From Schizochytrium sp. TIO01 (lineage: Eukaryota > Sar > Bigyra > Thraustochytrida > Thraustochytriidae): a DNA stretch of 64,000 bases. The stretch spans positions 786,859 through 850,858 of the forward strand of contig SMSO01000006.1 of NCBI GenBank assembly GCA_004764695.1, given 5' to 3'. The translations under genes and the position numbers were made by a program. The number at the start of each line of letters is the position of its first letter. Position 1 is the stretch's first letter. A model generated the notes under the pieces. That model was not told the DNA's origin, did not search any database, and worked only from the letters and a program-made list of their open reading frames with translations. This document shows, in pieces, positions 42,490 through 52,054 of the stretch.

Positions 42490-43560
42490 ATGGAGGCCTC
42501 GACCTTTGTTCCGACGAAGTCTGACTACAAAGTTCTCCGGGATGAGGAGTCCTTGCAGCGCACCCCGCCGCGCCGCGAGGACCAGACCTTTCTCTCGATC
42601 GATTCCCACCGTGCTCCGTACTCTTCACCCCGTCCCAGGGAGCCTATGTGCATGCGGTTCTGGCGCTACATGGCCCTTCGCATGACGCTTTTGATGGTTC
42701 TTTTGGGTGCTTACTTTCTGTTCATGTTCGGAAAAGATTGCGTGGATTATCTACGAGGAGCCAATGATCGCGGAGATGACCAAAATGCCAGCAACGACAA
42801 GGTATTGAACTTTGACAACATCGGCGCGATGCCTGCTCCGGAGGAGAACCCTGGCTGCAAGATCTATTTCGATGGCTGCAACACCTGCTCGCGCAGTACC
42901 TACGGTGGTGATGCGGCTTGCACGGAGCGTTTCTGTGAAAAGTCCAGCCACTCCTACTGCAAGGCTTATTTTGAGCCTTCTGAGATGAAGAAGGTATCTT
43001 CCGCGAATGAAGGTTCTGTGATGCCTACCATTCCCAGCCCTGCCAAGGAGGATATGAATGCCCCTGACGACTGCGCTTTATGGAACACTGGCTGCAACAA
43101 CTGCCGCCGAAGCACGCCAGGGGCCCCTCTTGTTTGCACACGAATGATGTGCCATGGTGACTTGAAGCCTGGCTCGTGCAGCAAATACTTTGACAGCTCG
43201 TCGGAGACTGGCGATAAGGATGCTGCCGAGGGTGGCATTGCCCCAATCACTATTACAGACCCTTCCCCGGAAACTGAGACTAAATCCGAGGATGTTGCGC
43301 AGCGCCGCCCGATGACCAAGCCCCTCAAGGTTCGCATCCCGCTACCTGCAGGTACCAAGGAGATCTCCAACGAGGAAAACGCGAGTACAAAGAGCACTAC
43401 TACTACCACCACCACTGATCCTGCCCCAGATGACTGCAAGGTGTGGTTTGATGGCTGCAACACATGCTCTCGTGGTGCGCCTGGTGCTCCTCTTGGCTGC
43501 ACTCGCAGGGCGTGCTTTACAACTTCCGAACCTTACTGCATGGCCGAGTTTTCTGACTAA
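42490..43560 (+). CDS. Type II membrane protein with three identical-spacing six-cysteine repeats
   Basis: The first ATG in frame is at 42490, giving 356 residues. A cytosolic N-terminus is followed by one hydrophobic helix (about residues 61-82, ALRMTLLMVLLGAYFLFMFG). Three copies of a Cys-rich module follow (near 119-160, 196-240 and 312-355) with spacing C-x6-C-x2-C-x10-C-x4-C-x7/8-C. Each holds a [WY]-[FN]-x-G-C-N-x-C core (FDGCNTCSR, NTGCNNCRR, FDGCNTCSR), and two of the three carry PGAPL before the fourth Cys. Linkers are Ser/Thr/Pro/Glu-rich, with a run of Thr before the last copy. Topology places the modules outside the cell or in the lumen, where disulphides form. I know no named family for it. 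Confidence 0.75.
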   Translation: MEASTFVPTKSDYKVLRDEESLQRTPPRREDQTFLSIDSHRAPYSSPRPREPMCMRFWRYMALRMTLLMVLLGAYFLFMFGKDCVDYLRGANDRGDDQNASNDKVLNFDNIGAMPAPEENPGCKIYFDGCNTCSRSTYGGDAACTERFCEKSSHSYCKAYFEPSEMKKVSSANEGSVMPTIPSPAKEDMNAPDDCALWNTGCNNCRRSTPGAPLVCTRMMCHGDLKPGSCSKYFDSSSETGDKDAAEGGIAPITITDPSPETETKSEDVAQRRPMTKPLKVRIPLPAGTKEISNEENASTKSTTTTTTTDPAPDDCKVWFDGCNTCSRGAPGAPLGCTRRACFTTSEPYCMAEFSD

Positions 43561-43881
43561 AAAGCAGTTGATGTCCCCACCAAACTCTTGTTGGCTCAAA
43601 AGTCTCCTTAGCATGTTTGTCACTACACCTTCTCCGGAATATCTGAACTCTCAGCAATCAATCATCTTTCGCAACAAAAACCTGAAGTTGAGTCGAGAGG
43701 TGAAATAACGTTGTACCACATATCTAACATTCTACGTCCTAGTACAACTACGGGCAAAAGGGCTGCTTCGATGGCCCATGTTAACTTTGAATAAATTTTT
43801 TTCATTTTACTTAAAATATGATGTTACTTTTCTTGGCCGGGAATCTACTTAGCCTGGGTCGTGCCAAATGTAGATATTTCT
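43561..43881. other. Spacer between convergent genes
   Basis: About 320 bases. Both 3' UTRs lie here. Nothing else is seen. Confidence 0.4.
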
Positions 43882-44958
43882 TTATATGGTTTCAAGTTTT
43901 CCCGCGCCTTCTAAGCCTTCAGCAGACTCAATTATGTGAATGGCACGAGGTTCATCTTTTTCTATGGAAATCTCTGAGCGAATTATATACTGTGTTTCAA
44001 GCACGCCACGTTGCAGCCACCATTGATAAGGCCATGAGCAGAAACACAGAGTCGCGAGAATGTACCCCGTGAGCCCGAATCGGCTTCGGAGACGATTCTT
44101 ATCTACGAGAACGACACAAGTTGGAATGCTTCCACGCGAAATGGACTTTTCAATTTTCACAGAACTGTCGAATCGGCGGCACTGTTTTGTGAGAGCGTCA
44201 ACTTGAGACTGTATAGCAACTTCACTTTTTGTACTATCGAATTCAATGTGATAGCAAATGTGAACAAGAACGCCAAAGTATTTGGGATCAATATCATTGA
44301 GACACGGGGCTGGGCCGCTAATGTCCCTCCAACTATCATAATGAATGGGTATCTCAGCAGTGCGAGTACAAACCTGTTTCTCGCTAATTATTCTACCCCC
44401 CTGCATATTTTGCACAGTCTTCTCAGTATGATAAGAAGTTGCAACCAGTTTGATCTTTGGAGCAGTATTTCGCAAAGTTTCAAAAAAACTGTTTTGATGC
44501 TCTCCACGATAGCTAGTAAGCGTGTTCGTAGTTAACATTCGCACTGTGGAATTAATAAGCCATTGATATAGGAAGGCTTCAATCAGGTATAAGACTGTGA
44601 AAATGCCAAAACACGCAAACCCCGCCTTCACGCGACTTTTATTCCAGGTTGCCCAGTAAAATCGTAATGCATAAGCCAGGGAAGCAAGCGCTAACATTGT
44701 CAAGGTTAACGATACTACTCGTCTTGTGGACTTGAGGAATTGCTCCTTCCCTGGTACGTAGTCTATGATGGCAATTGGCAATGCTGCTTCCTCTTTTCTT
44801 TGCCTTTCCTCTGCAACTAAGTCTTCGGGTAGTGTCACCACCGACGCCTCTGGGACACGTTCGTTAATTCTTGAAGTTGGCTCTCTTGCCCGTGCGTCAT
44901 TGCAGATTACCTCGACCTCTGAGGCCATGATATCAATTTTTATTTCTTGATTCTCCAT
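43882..44958 (-). CDS. TMEM151-like membrane protein, copy A
   Basis: This is an intronless 358-residue protein starting at the ATG at 44958. Two adjacent hydrophobic helices lie at about residues 82-102 and 112-135, and a third near 300-320 (YILATLCFCSWPYQWWLQRG). The soluble part between them carries FFETLRNTAPKIKL, a short YH motif (SYHTEKTV), IHYDSWRDISGPAPCL, and a late VLETQYIIRSEIS. The same order of elements is found in TMEM151A/B-type proteins (conserved YHY/TR block, SWP before the last helix). The function of the family is unknown. A close relative is the next gene at 45776-47449 on the same strand, so this looks like a tandem duplication. Confidence 0.72.
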   Translation of the reverse strand: MENQEIKIDIMASEVEVICNDARAREPTSRINERVPEASVVTLPEDLVAEERQRKEEAALPIAIIDYVPGKEQFLKSTRRVVSLTLTMLALASLAYALRFYWATWNKSRVKAGFACFGIFTVLYLIEAFLYQWLINSTVRMLTTNTLTSYRGEHQNSFFETLRNTAPKIKLVATSYHTEKTVQNMQGGRIISEKQVCTRTAEIPIHYDSWRDISGPAPCLNDIDPKYFGVLVHICYHIEFDSTKSEVAIQSQVDALTKQCRRFDSSVKIEKSISRGSIPTCVVLVDKNRLRSRFGLTGYILATLCFCSWPYQWWLQRGVLETQYIIRSEISIEKDEPRAIHIIESAEGLEGAGKLETI

Positions 44959-45775
44959 GTTGGATTCTTGCGTTTCGGATTTGTTTCTGGCAACGAGGCT
45001 TTCAGGAATTACACTCGCAAATGAATAGCATTGCTCAAATTACTTCCTACCAACAATATTTACAAATACTTAAATTAACTGCTAAATGCAGTAATTCTCC
45101 ACTAGCTCTTAAATTCAAACCTTTGAAGAAAATACACCTAAAACAAGGAGTAGACGGCCACCCCTGCTACTTCTTTGATGCTGCGAGGGCTACTTGGGAG
45201 CAAGGGAGGGCCAATTTTCAGTTCCCCTACTACACTTCTGGCTGCATATTGCTCTCTTTATGTTTCTCCCTAAGTAACAGGTGTGAATGGTTCCTACTAT
45301 AAGTCATTTTTCCTAGAACGATCATTCAGCGCTTTACTGGCTTTCCTGATACTTGGTTGCCAGGCGGGAGCATAGCAACAGCACACGCAGCTTGAATGAG
45401 TAGGTGGAATCAAGGTTATCTAGGGTTTTCGTGGTCGCGATTCAGAAATACAACGCCTTACTGACTGAATAAAGTTAATAATTAGAAAAATAAGTCTTTG
45501 CATCCTACCAGCCAATTAAAAGTATAACTTCAGTTTCTGAAGTGAAAACATGATTTTGTTCTCATTCATCGCGGGAAACGAATTTTGTACGATGAAAGAG
45601 CACAGAGAATAAAGCAAATAGAAACATGATTAACTTACAGATATCATATGATTAGGAAAGTATGGCAAGAGGTTATTTTTAGAACTGGTTTCATTTTGCA
45701 ATAATGGAACAAAAGTAATCTTTGGATCTTTAAATTTTAGAGAACAACTATTTTCGATATCCACTATATGTTGTG
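44959..45775. other. Spacer between the two TMEM151-like genes
   Basis: 817 AT-rich bases. It carries the promoter of copy A and the 3' flank of copy B. No other feature is seen. Confidence 0.4.
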
Positions 45776-47449
45776 TTAGGTCTCAACAGCCACAGCTTCA
45801 ACAATATCGTCATTAGGAAATGCATCTTGGTGCATTGAAACCTTGGAGCAAATTTGGTATTTCGTCTCGAGTACCCCATGGCGCAGAGCAAAGCGATAAG
45901 GCCAAGCGCAGAAGAGCAAAGTGGAAAGAACATACCAACCAGGCCCCACTAACCGAGGCATGCGATCTTTGTCCACCAAGAATAAGGCTGATTTAAAATC
46001 TTCGCGCTTCAAGGATTCTGTAAATGAATAGTGCGTATCTCTATTCATATTCTGTGACCTAAAATTGTTTGCCTGTTGTTGCATGAAGTTCGCCGTTTCT
46101 GGGGTGTCAAACTCAACCGTCTGACGCAAACGAACGAGAATTCCAAACTTACTTTGATCGATATCAACAAGTTTAGGTGCCACACCACTATTATCTATCC
46201 AACTTCCGAACTGTTTCTGTTTGCTTTCGCGGTAAGTCACGACTTTTTCCGTGTAGGTCTCCGTTCGTGGCTGTCGAGTTGTGTTCCCATTACTATCTCT
46301 ATGAGTATGGTATACAGTTCTCGTACGTGTTTCGTAATGGTAACATTCGATATGCATCCATAGTTCTGGTGCAGTATTTCGGATATTTACGAAGTAAGCA
46401 TGTTCTGAGGAGTTTGGACCACCATGGAGTTTATTAAAAAGAAACTTGAGGGTAGATTCTGTACAAAATGGAATAATCAGCGCCTCGAGACCATAGAGAG
46501 AAGTAGATACAGCGAAAACAATAAGCCATATGTGTGCTTGATCATACTCATAGAAAACAGAACCATAGAGAATCATCAGCAAAAGTGATGTCAGTGAGAG
46601 AATGGTCAAGGTTAATGAAATGAAATTATAAGAGGCTTTGGCATACTTGAGGTCGGAGGCTTCGTTGGAAGTAACTGCCATTTTAATTTCTTCATCCTCG
46701 AAGTTGGCGGTGCCATGGTCTAAAGCATGATTATCTGCTTCCTTATCAGTATCAGTTAAAGGCATTGGTGAGCTTTGTGCGGCGCCATTTATGGGAGCAG
46801 AAGCTGGTTCATTAGTAAAATATCCTGGTGATTGAGGGGAAATTGCTGGAATTTCAGGTGCTGTCTTGGGGGAAGTAATAACACCAACAGGACTCATGGG
46901 CGTTTGAGGCTGGTTTTGATTGAGTTGATTCTGAAGTTGTTGTAACTGCATTTGAAGTTGTTGGAGTAGCTGCGGCTGTTGAACTTGAGTTTGTAACTGC
47001 TGCAGCTGAAACTGGATTTGCTGTAATTGCGCTTGATCAGGTTGTAAAACCTGTGCGTTGTGAGATTGTTGACCCATGTGCATTTGTTGTATTTGTTGCA
47101 TCTGCAAAAGTTGAAGCTGTTGAAGTTGCCGAAGCTGCTCAGGAGTAAAAGCGGCTGAATTGGGTCTCATTGGGATACCATCTGCGACGCCTGCCACAAC
47201 CGAAACGGGAATTTCTCCTGCCTCGCTTCGTATTTTTTGGTTCACAGGATCATTGTAGTGGCCTGGGGAGGGAGCGTCAATGTTTGCTGTATAGGCTGGA
47301 AGTGCCACAACTTCTACGACCGTTGGTGATTGCCCAACCGAGACCTCCTCGTCTACAGTGGCCTGTCTACTTCTTGCTCCTGTCGCGCCAGTGTCCTCTT
47401 CACTGCCGATGGAGACCTTGTGCTCTGCATCGTTGTTTTCATTTTCCAT
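45776..47449 (-). CDS. TMEM151-like membrane protein, copy B, with poly-Gln N-terminal extension
   Basis: The first ATG in frame is at 47449, giving 557 residues. The first roughly 270 residues are an extension that copy A lacks; about residues 103-180 are Gln/Leu-rich (EQLRQLQQLQLLQMQQIQ and more). Two hydrophobic helices follow (ISLTLTILSLTSLLLMILYG and IWLIVFAVSTSLYGLEALII). Next come NIRNTAPELWMHIECYHYET (the family's YHY block), a repeated-Thr-Tyr stretch, FGSWIDNSGVAPKLVDIDQ, and the last helix (YVLSTLLFCAWPYRFALRHG) before VLETKYQICSKVS. The match to copy A is colinear, and both have VLET after the last helix. The extension may be disordered and drive self-association, but that is inference. 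Confidence 0.72.
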   Translation of the reverse strand: MENENNDAEHKVSIGSEEDTGATGARSRQATVDEEVSVGQSPTVVEVVALPAYTANIDAPSPGHYNDPVNQKIRSEAGEIPVSVVAGVADGIPMRPNSAAFTPEQLRQLQQLQLLQMQQIQQMHMGQQSHNAQVLQPDQAQLQQIQFQLQQLQTQVQQPQLLQQLQMQLQQLQNQLNQNQPQTPMSPVGVITSPKTAPEIPAISPQSPGYFTNEPASAPINGAAQSSPMPLTDTDKEADNHALDHGTANFEDEEIKMAVTSNEASDLKYAKASYNFISLTLTILSLTSLLLMILYGSVFYEYDQAHIWLIVFAVSTSLYGLEALIIPFCTESTLKFLFNKLHGGPNSSEHAYFVNIRNTAPELWMHIECYHYETRTRTVYHTHRDSNGNTTRQPRTETYTEKVVTYRESKQKQFGSWIDNSGVAPKLVDIDQSKFGILVRLRQTVEFDTPETANFMQQQANNFRSQNMNRDTHYSFTESLKREDFKSALFLVDKDRMPRLVGPGWYVLSTLLFCAWPYRFALRHGVLETKYQICSKVSMHQDAFPNDDIVEAVAVET

Positions 47450-48379
47450 GGTTTGATGCTCTTGATTCACCAGTGTATGGGATTTGAACCCCGTTCGGAC
47501 TTGACTAGTTTATAAACCACTGCAATACGGGTCAATTTGATAACCCTGGCTGGCACTAGCTGGTTTCTACGCGCAGTGCTGGCGCAGGGTAATCAATGTT
47601 TTTCTGAGATCGTCATCTCTATTGTACACTACTCATATCCCTTGACCAGCGTCGACTCATATTAATTTCGCAGAGCTTTGTGCTGAACAAGGCCCAAGTG
47701 CAAAGTGAACAATTTTGGTCAACGGATTTTTTTTTTTCCATTTTTGCTTTTTGTTTTCAATTTTATTAGTAGTACGATGTAATCGTTCAAAAGTAAAATT
47801 TAAATTAAAATGAAAAGAGGTGGCGGTCCTGCGATTGCTGGCTGAACCAAGTGGAAGAAAGAAGAACCTAACCGAGGTCCATCGAACAATGTGGGGAGTC
47901 GATCAGAGATACACACATCCCGTGTGGTTCGTTTGGGAACTGGAGCTGGAGTATATTTATTCGTATACATGTATACCTACATGCACGATGTGCGGAATAT
48001 GATATACTCTTCAGAATTCTAGTAGATTGAGTTCAAAATTCTTATGCTATCTAGTAGATTATAATTTTAGCAGCTTGCATAGATACTTTAAAGAAACAAA
48101 GTTGATGTATCCTTTGAAGAGAAACCCATTCTACATTTGCGTTCCTCTTATCGAATTTACAGGGATTTGACATGTTTGTATGACTTTCTGCAAGTTACGA
48201 CATATTAAAAATTTATGCTGTCGTGCATTCTTTAAAAATTAGTTGCAAGTAGGTAGAATATTTGCTTGAAAGCAAGAAGGTTAAATTAGAACGCGAAAAT
48301 TTTGACAGGGACAGACATAAGCTACGGAATTATGTATCGATGACGATGGTTTATTTTTGGGCCTGGGGGTTATACATCA
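47450..48379. other. Spacer
   Basis: 930 bases covering the promoter of TMEM151-like copy B and the 3' flank of the flavohaemoprotein gene. It includes a T-run near 47728. A tRNA B-box-like string near 47480 was tested and rejected. Confidence 0.35.
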
Positions 48380-49549
48380 TTACTGAGATCCGGAAGCAGC
48401 AGCCTTCTCTACCTCCTCGTTGGTCTTAACTGTACCAGTGCTGAAGACCTCGTCATATATGTTTGTGACATTACGGGCACGAAGCACGCGCTCAATGTCA
48501 GCCATGAACGAGTTCGGACCACAGACATAGTAATCTACATCCTGGCCACCAGCAGCAACTAGTTTGTCAGCGATGGCGTCAATGTCAATGCTGGAACCGC
48601 TCGAGTAGACTGCCTCATAGAAGGGCAAGTCAGCAGCAGCAAACTCTTCGTGAAAGGCATCGCGGTCTACACTGCGGTCAATGTGAAAGGCTCCTGCAAT
48701 CTTCTCATGGGGCAGGGAGCGCAAGAAAGCAAGCATTGGGGTAGCACCAATGCCAGCGGAGACAAGCATTGCCTTCTTCTCGCTCTGGGGTACAAAGACT
48801 CCCATAGGAGCGCCAAGAAGAATCTTGTCTCCAACCTTACTCTGGGTGTGCATGTGAGTCGAGATCTCTCCTCCAGGTACAAGGCGCTGGGTAATCTCGA
48901 TGTTTTGGGAATTAGGTTTACTCGTAATAGTGTAGTGGCGGGGTGCTCCAAGGCCGGGGAGACGAACAGTGGCATACTGTCCAGGAGTGAACTCGATAGG
49001 TGCGTTTGTGCCATCTGCAGGAGCAAACTCGAAACGGACTGTATCTTGAGCAACCTTGTCTTTAGCGACAATGGTGAATTCACGCTCGTAACGCCATCCA
49101 CCAGACCGAGTCTCTGCAGACTTGTAAAGCTCTTCCTCCTTGTTGATGCAAATGGTGGCGAGCTCAAGAACCGCCTCGCTCCATGCGTTGCCGATTTCAG
49201 GGGTCACTGCATCGCCAAGGACTTGACCAATGGCCATCATTAAATTCTTGTGCACAATGCCGTAGTGTTCGGGCTTGACACTGAGAGCTACGTGACGAGC
49301 AGCAATTTTTTGCACTGCAGGGGCAATGGCGTCGAGGTTCTCAATGTGCAAAGCAAATGCCACAACAGAGTCGGCAAGTGCTCGAGGCTGGCGTCCCTCC
49401 TTTTGATGAGCCTTGTTGAAAAACGTGAGTACTTCAGGGTTGTTCTTAAACATGAGCGGGTAAAACGTGGACGTAATCTCAAGAGCATGCTCGGCCACTA
49501 CAGGTGCAGTGGCCTTGACAATCTCAATCGTCTTCGGTGAAAGAACCAT
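48380..49549 (-). CDS. Flavohaemoprotein, nitric oxide dioxygenase
   Basis: This is a 389-residue intronless protein with an ATG at 49549. The N-terminal globin domain (about 1-140) has the expected distal Tyr (Y30, in STFYPLMF), the Gln-rich E-helix region and the proximal His at about H86 (in KIAARHVALS). The reductase part has the FAD motif RHYTITS (near 205) and the isoalloxazine-side GGEISTHMH. The NAD(P)H motif is GIGATPMLAFL, and the end motif is YVCGPNSFM. Length and order match bacterial Hmp and yeast Yhb1. The enzyme turns NO plus O2 plus NAD(P)H into nitrate and protects cells from nitrosative stress. No targeting peptide is obvious, so it is probably cytosolic. Eukaryotic copies are often of bacterial origin. 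Confidence 0.95.
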   Translation of the reverse strand: MVLSPKTIEIVKATAPVVAEHALEITSTFYPLMFKNNPEVLTFFNKAHQKEGRQPRALADSVVAFALHIENLDAIAPAVQKIAARHVALSVKPEHYGIVHKNLMMAIGQVLGDAVTPEIGNAWSEAVLELATICINKEEELYKSAETRSGGWRYEREFTIVAKDKVAQDTVRFEFAPADGTNAPIEFTPGQYATVRLPGLGAPRHYTITSKPNSQNIEITQRLVPGGEISTHMHTQSKVGDKILLGAPMGVFVPQSEKKAMLVSAGIGATPMLAFLRSLPHEKIAGAFHIDRSVDRDAFHEEFAAADLPFYEAVYSSGSSIDIDAIADKLVAAGGQDVDYYVCGPNSFMADIERVLRARNVTNIYDEVFSTGTVKTNEEVEKAAASGSQ

Positions 49550-52054
49550 CTTCTTTTTCTAGCACCAGTTACCTCAACTTGATAATCTCCGGCAAATTTA
49601 AAGGCTTCTGTTTGTTTCTGATCCGCGTTTGGGATTTGCTGCTGCCCAATCCGTGGCAAAGGCATTTCATTTTCACCCAGCTTCTTACATTTTATACCGC
49701 TGATAGGTACTTCTGTTCCTAGTAATTAACTATTGTCCTTCCACCTCTACGAACGAGCTTGCCATATTTTACCTACTGGTATTAGTACCCATGCATACAG
49801 TAGCGTCTCTCTCCTTCTCCTTCTACCTGATTCTAACTTTGCGGTTCGTTGATCCTAGAAAGTTATCCGAAAAAAAAAAAATTGAAGTATGATTATGATT
49901 CGTCATCGTTTTTTTTTTGTTTCTCAGACTGTCTCGCCTCTTATTGCCTACTACGGATCTATATAGTAACTACTACCTGTCCTACTTCGAAAAGGAAAAG
50001 AGAAAGATTTGAAACAAAAAAAAACAAAAAACCTAAAGAACTTCTTTAAAATAAAAAAGGACCTGAAAACGCACAAATTGAGCACCCAGGACGAAGTTTA
50101 ACATTAGAAGCGTTTTTATGGGCGGTGGGTCGACACCTTTGACTCTCGACCATGGATCCTGACTCCTGATGAGTCTTGACTTAGGATTCGATCGTAGGTT
50201 TATCCATCTTCTAACCACATGACCTATATTATAGCTGTAACTTTTAGTTTTTTTGCGCAGATAGCTACATTTGATTGAAAAGTTGGAATCCGCGGGAGCA
50301 CTACTTAAGTACCTACTACCTACCCTAGCATCAGAGAAAGGAGTACACAGCAAGGAGGAGTTCAGGGGCATCCTGCTTGGCTTTGTAAGCTCCTTTGTTG
50401 GTTCGTCCATCTGGCATCTGACTAGTGCACTAACTTTCAGGATAGACATCTCCAACCCTGGCTCAGGTGGAGCGAGGCTCGGGACGCCCCCGCGTTTTGC
50501 ATTGGCTGGCTGGGACTGTTCTGCCCCGGCAAAGCGGAGTCGCGATCGAGTCCGCCGTTGCTCATGGCTTTGCACGTTTTTCCACATCTGCTCGAGCAGG
50601 TAAAAGCAGCAGCACGAGAATGAGTGAATGAATATTCATTTCAGACTCGCAAGGGAGACGAAGATCGGCCGTCGAAGTTCATGCTCCAGTTTCACATGCG
50701 AGGTTGAACCCTGAGAGCTCAAGGGGCCAAAGCCGCTCGAGCCGTGAATCCCGCCGTGCGTATCGTCACAGCCGAGACATGGTCTGGAGCGCTAGTGCCT
50801 ACCACCATAGGCAGTGCGTTCCCGAGATGACTAACATTCGCCGTGAACTCGCTAAGGTCCATGCGGACGCTCGACCCTGAGCAATTGCAAATGCAATCAA
50901 TTGCAAATGCAATCAATTGCAAATGTTCAACGCCAACCCCAACGATCTTTCAGAAATTAGTACCCATCGAATAAATAAATCGGCGCCGTTACAGCTACGC
51001 TGTGTTCGTCTTTCGGCAAGCCGAACTGAGACTCCACGGCCACAGCTCCCGCGTTTTAGTAGGCAGGCATTCGTTCACTCATTCGCGCATATAGATAGGT
51101 AGTACTTACGCGGGTAGTAAGTAATATGAGCTCTACCTCAGTCCTGTGGTGGCCAATCTTCATCGACCGCACCATTAATTTCTTCATGGATTTTTGAGCA
51201 TTATGCCCCATATTTGAGGAGGGCCCCGTCCCTCCCCACAGCCCGGGACGAGTCTAAACAGCTCCAAAAAAATCCATATAGGGGGGGCCAATGATTCGAC
51301 GTTGGACCAGCGAGCGAAGCGTCCTTGTGGATGTCGCACTTCTTTCTAAGCTTTGATCATTAGTACAATGCCACAGACCACTCTGAGGTTCTATTGTTCT
51401 AGGTAGAAGAAGGGGTACATAGGTTAGACCTACCTGAGGTAGCAGGTAGAACTAGTTACTGGCTGAAAATAATCATAGTTTCATTCTTAAAGTTTCATAA
51501 AACTTGAGAGTTTTGTTGAGATTGGCAAATCATGATAGATATAGAATGCGCAACCAAATTTCAAGATACCAGCTTGTGGCGGCCCGGTGTATGGAACATG
51601 GCCGTGATCAAGTTCGCCGTGTAGGTTTGATTCTGCACAGCTTGGTTGTACCTTGTTCATTTACCTCATGCATAGTTTTCACAGATTCTTTTATTTTGTT
51701 CTATTTTGTTTAAAAAGTATAGATTATAAAATGATTTTTCAAAGAGTAATTGTGCTCTGCCTACGAGGTATGAGTCATGAGAAATTAGAATTTTGTTGGA
51801 AATGCTTCCAACGTCTCGGGAAAACCTTGGACTTGGTGTGGTGCTTCAACTTAGAACCCTCGAAAAACATACAAACCCAGGAAAAGAGAGGTCTTGAACA
51901 TGCTCAGCTTTTGGACTCCGAGGGGTTTAGTTTAGGTGGGCCAAAGCGTCAGCGGAGCGCAGGACAGCTGCAAGAACCGAAATCATGCTGTACCTACTAT
52001 TTTATTTTTTTAAAGTTATAAATGAATTAAAAGAAACTAAAAAGAATTACTTAC
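49550..52054. other. Gene-poor region with short tandem repeat
   Basis: About 2.5 kb without a secure gene. A reverse-strand frame (50033-50587) and a forward one (50271-50603) overlap each other and show no domain. A 16-base tandem repeat at 50881-50926 is listed separately. Confidence 0.4.
50881..50926. repeat. 16-base tandem repeat, about 2.8 copies
   Basis: The unit CAATTGCAAATGCAAT is repeated, so TGCAAAT-type octamer-like strings occur three times within 46 bases. Confidence 0.9.

Noticed and set aside
47450-47560. tRNA-like string on the reverse strand (GGTTCAAATCC, a B-box match, with an A-box-like element upstream)
   Set aside because: No acceptor stem pairs with the 3' side, the T-stem has mismatches and the spacing between boxes is wrong, so it is not called as a tRNA.
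50033-50603. Overlapping open frames on both strands
   Set aside because: The start codons are unconvincing, no domain is seen, and neither strand is favoured.
51653-52021. Forward frame of 122 codons
   Set aside because: It starts in a hydrophobic T-rich stretch without ATG context and overlaps the presumed intron and 3' region of the reverse-strand candidate gene.
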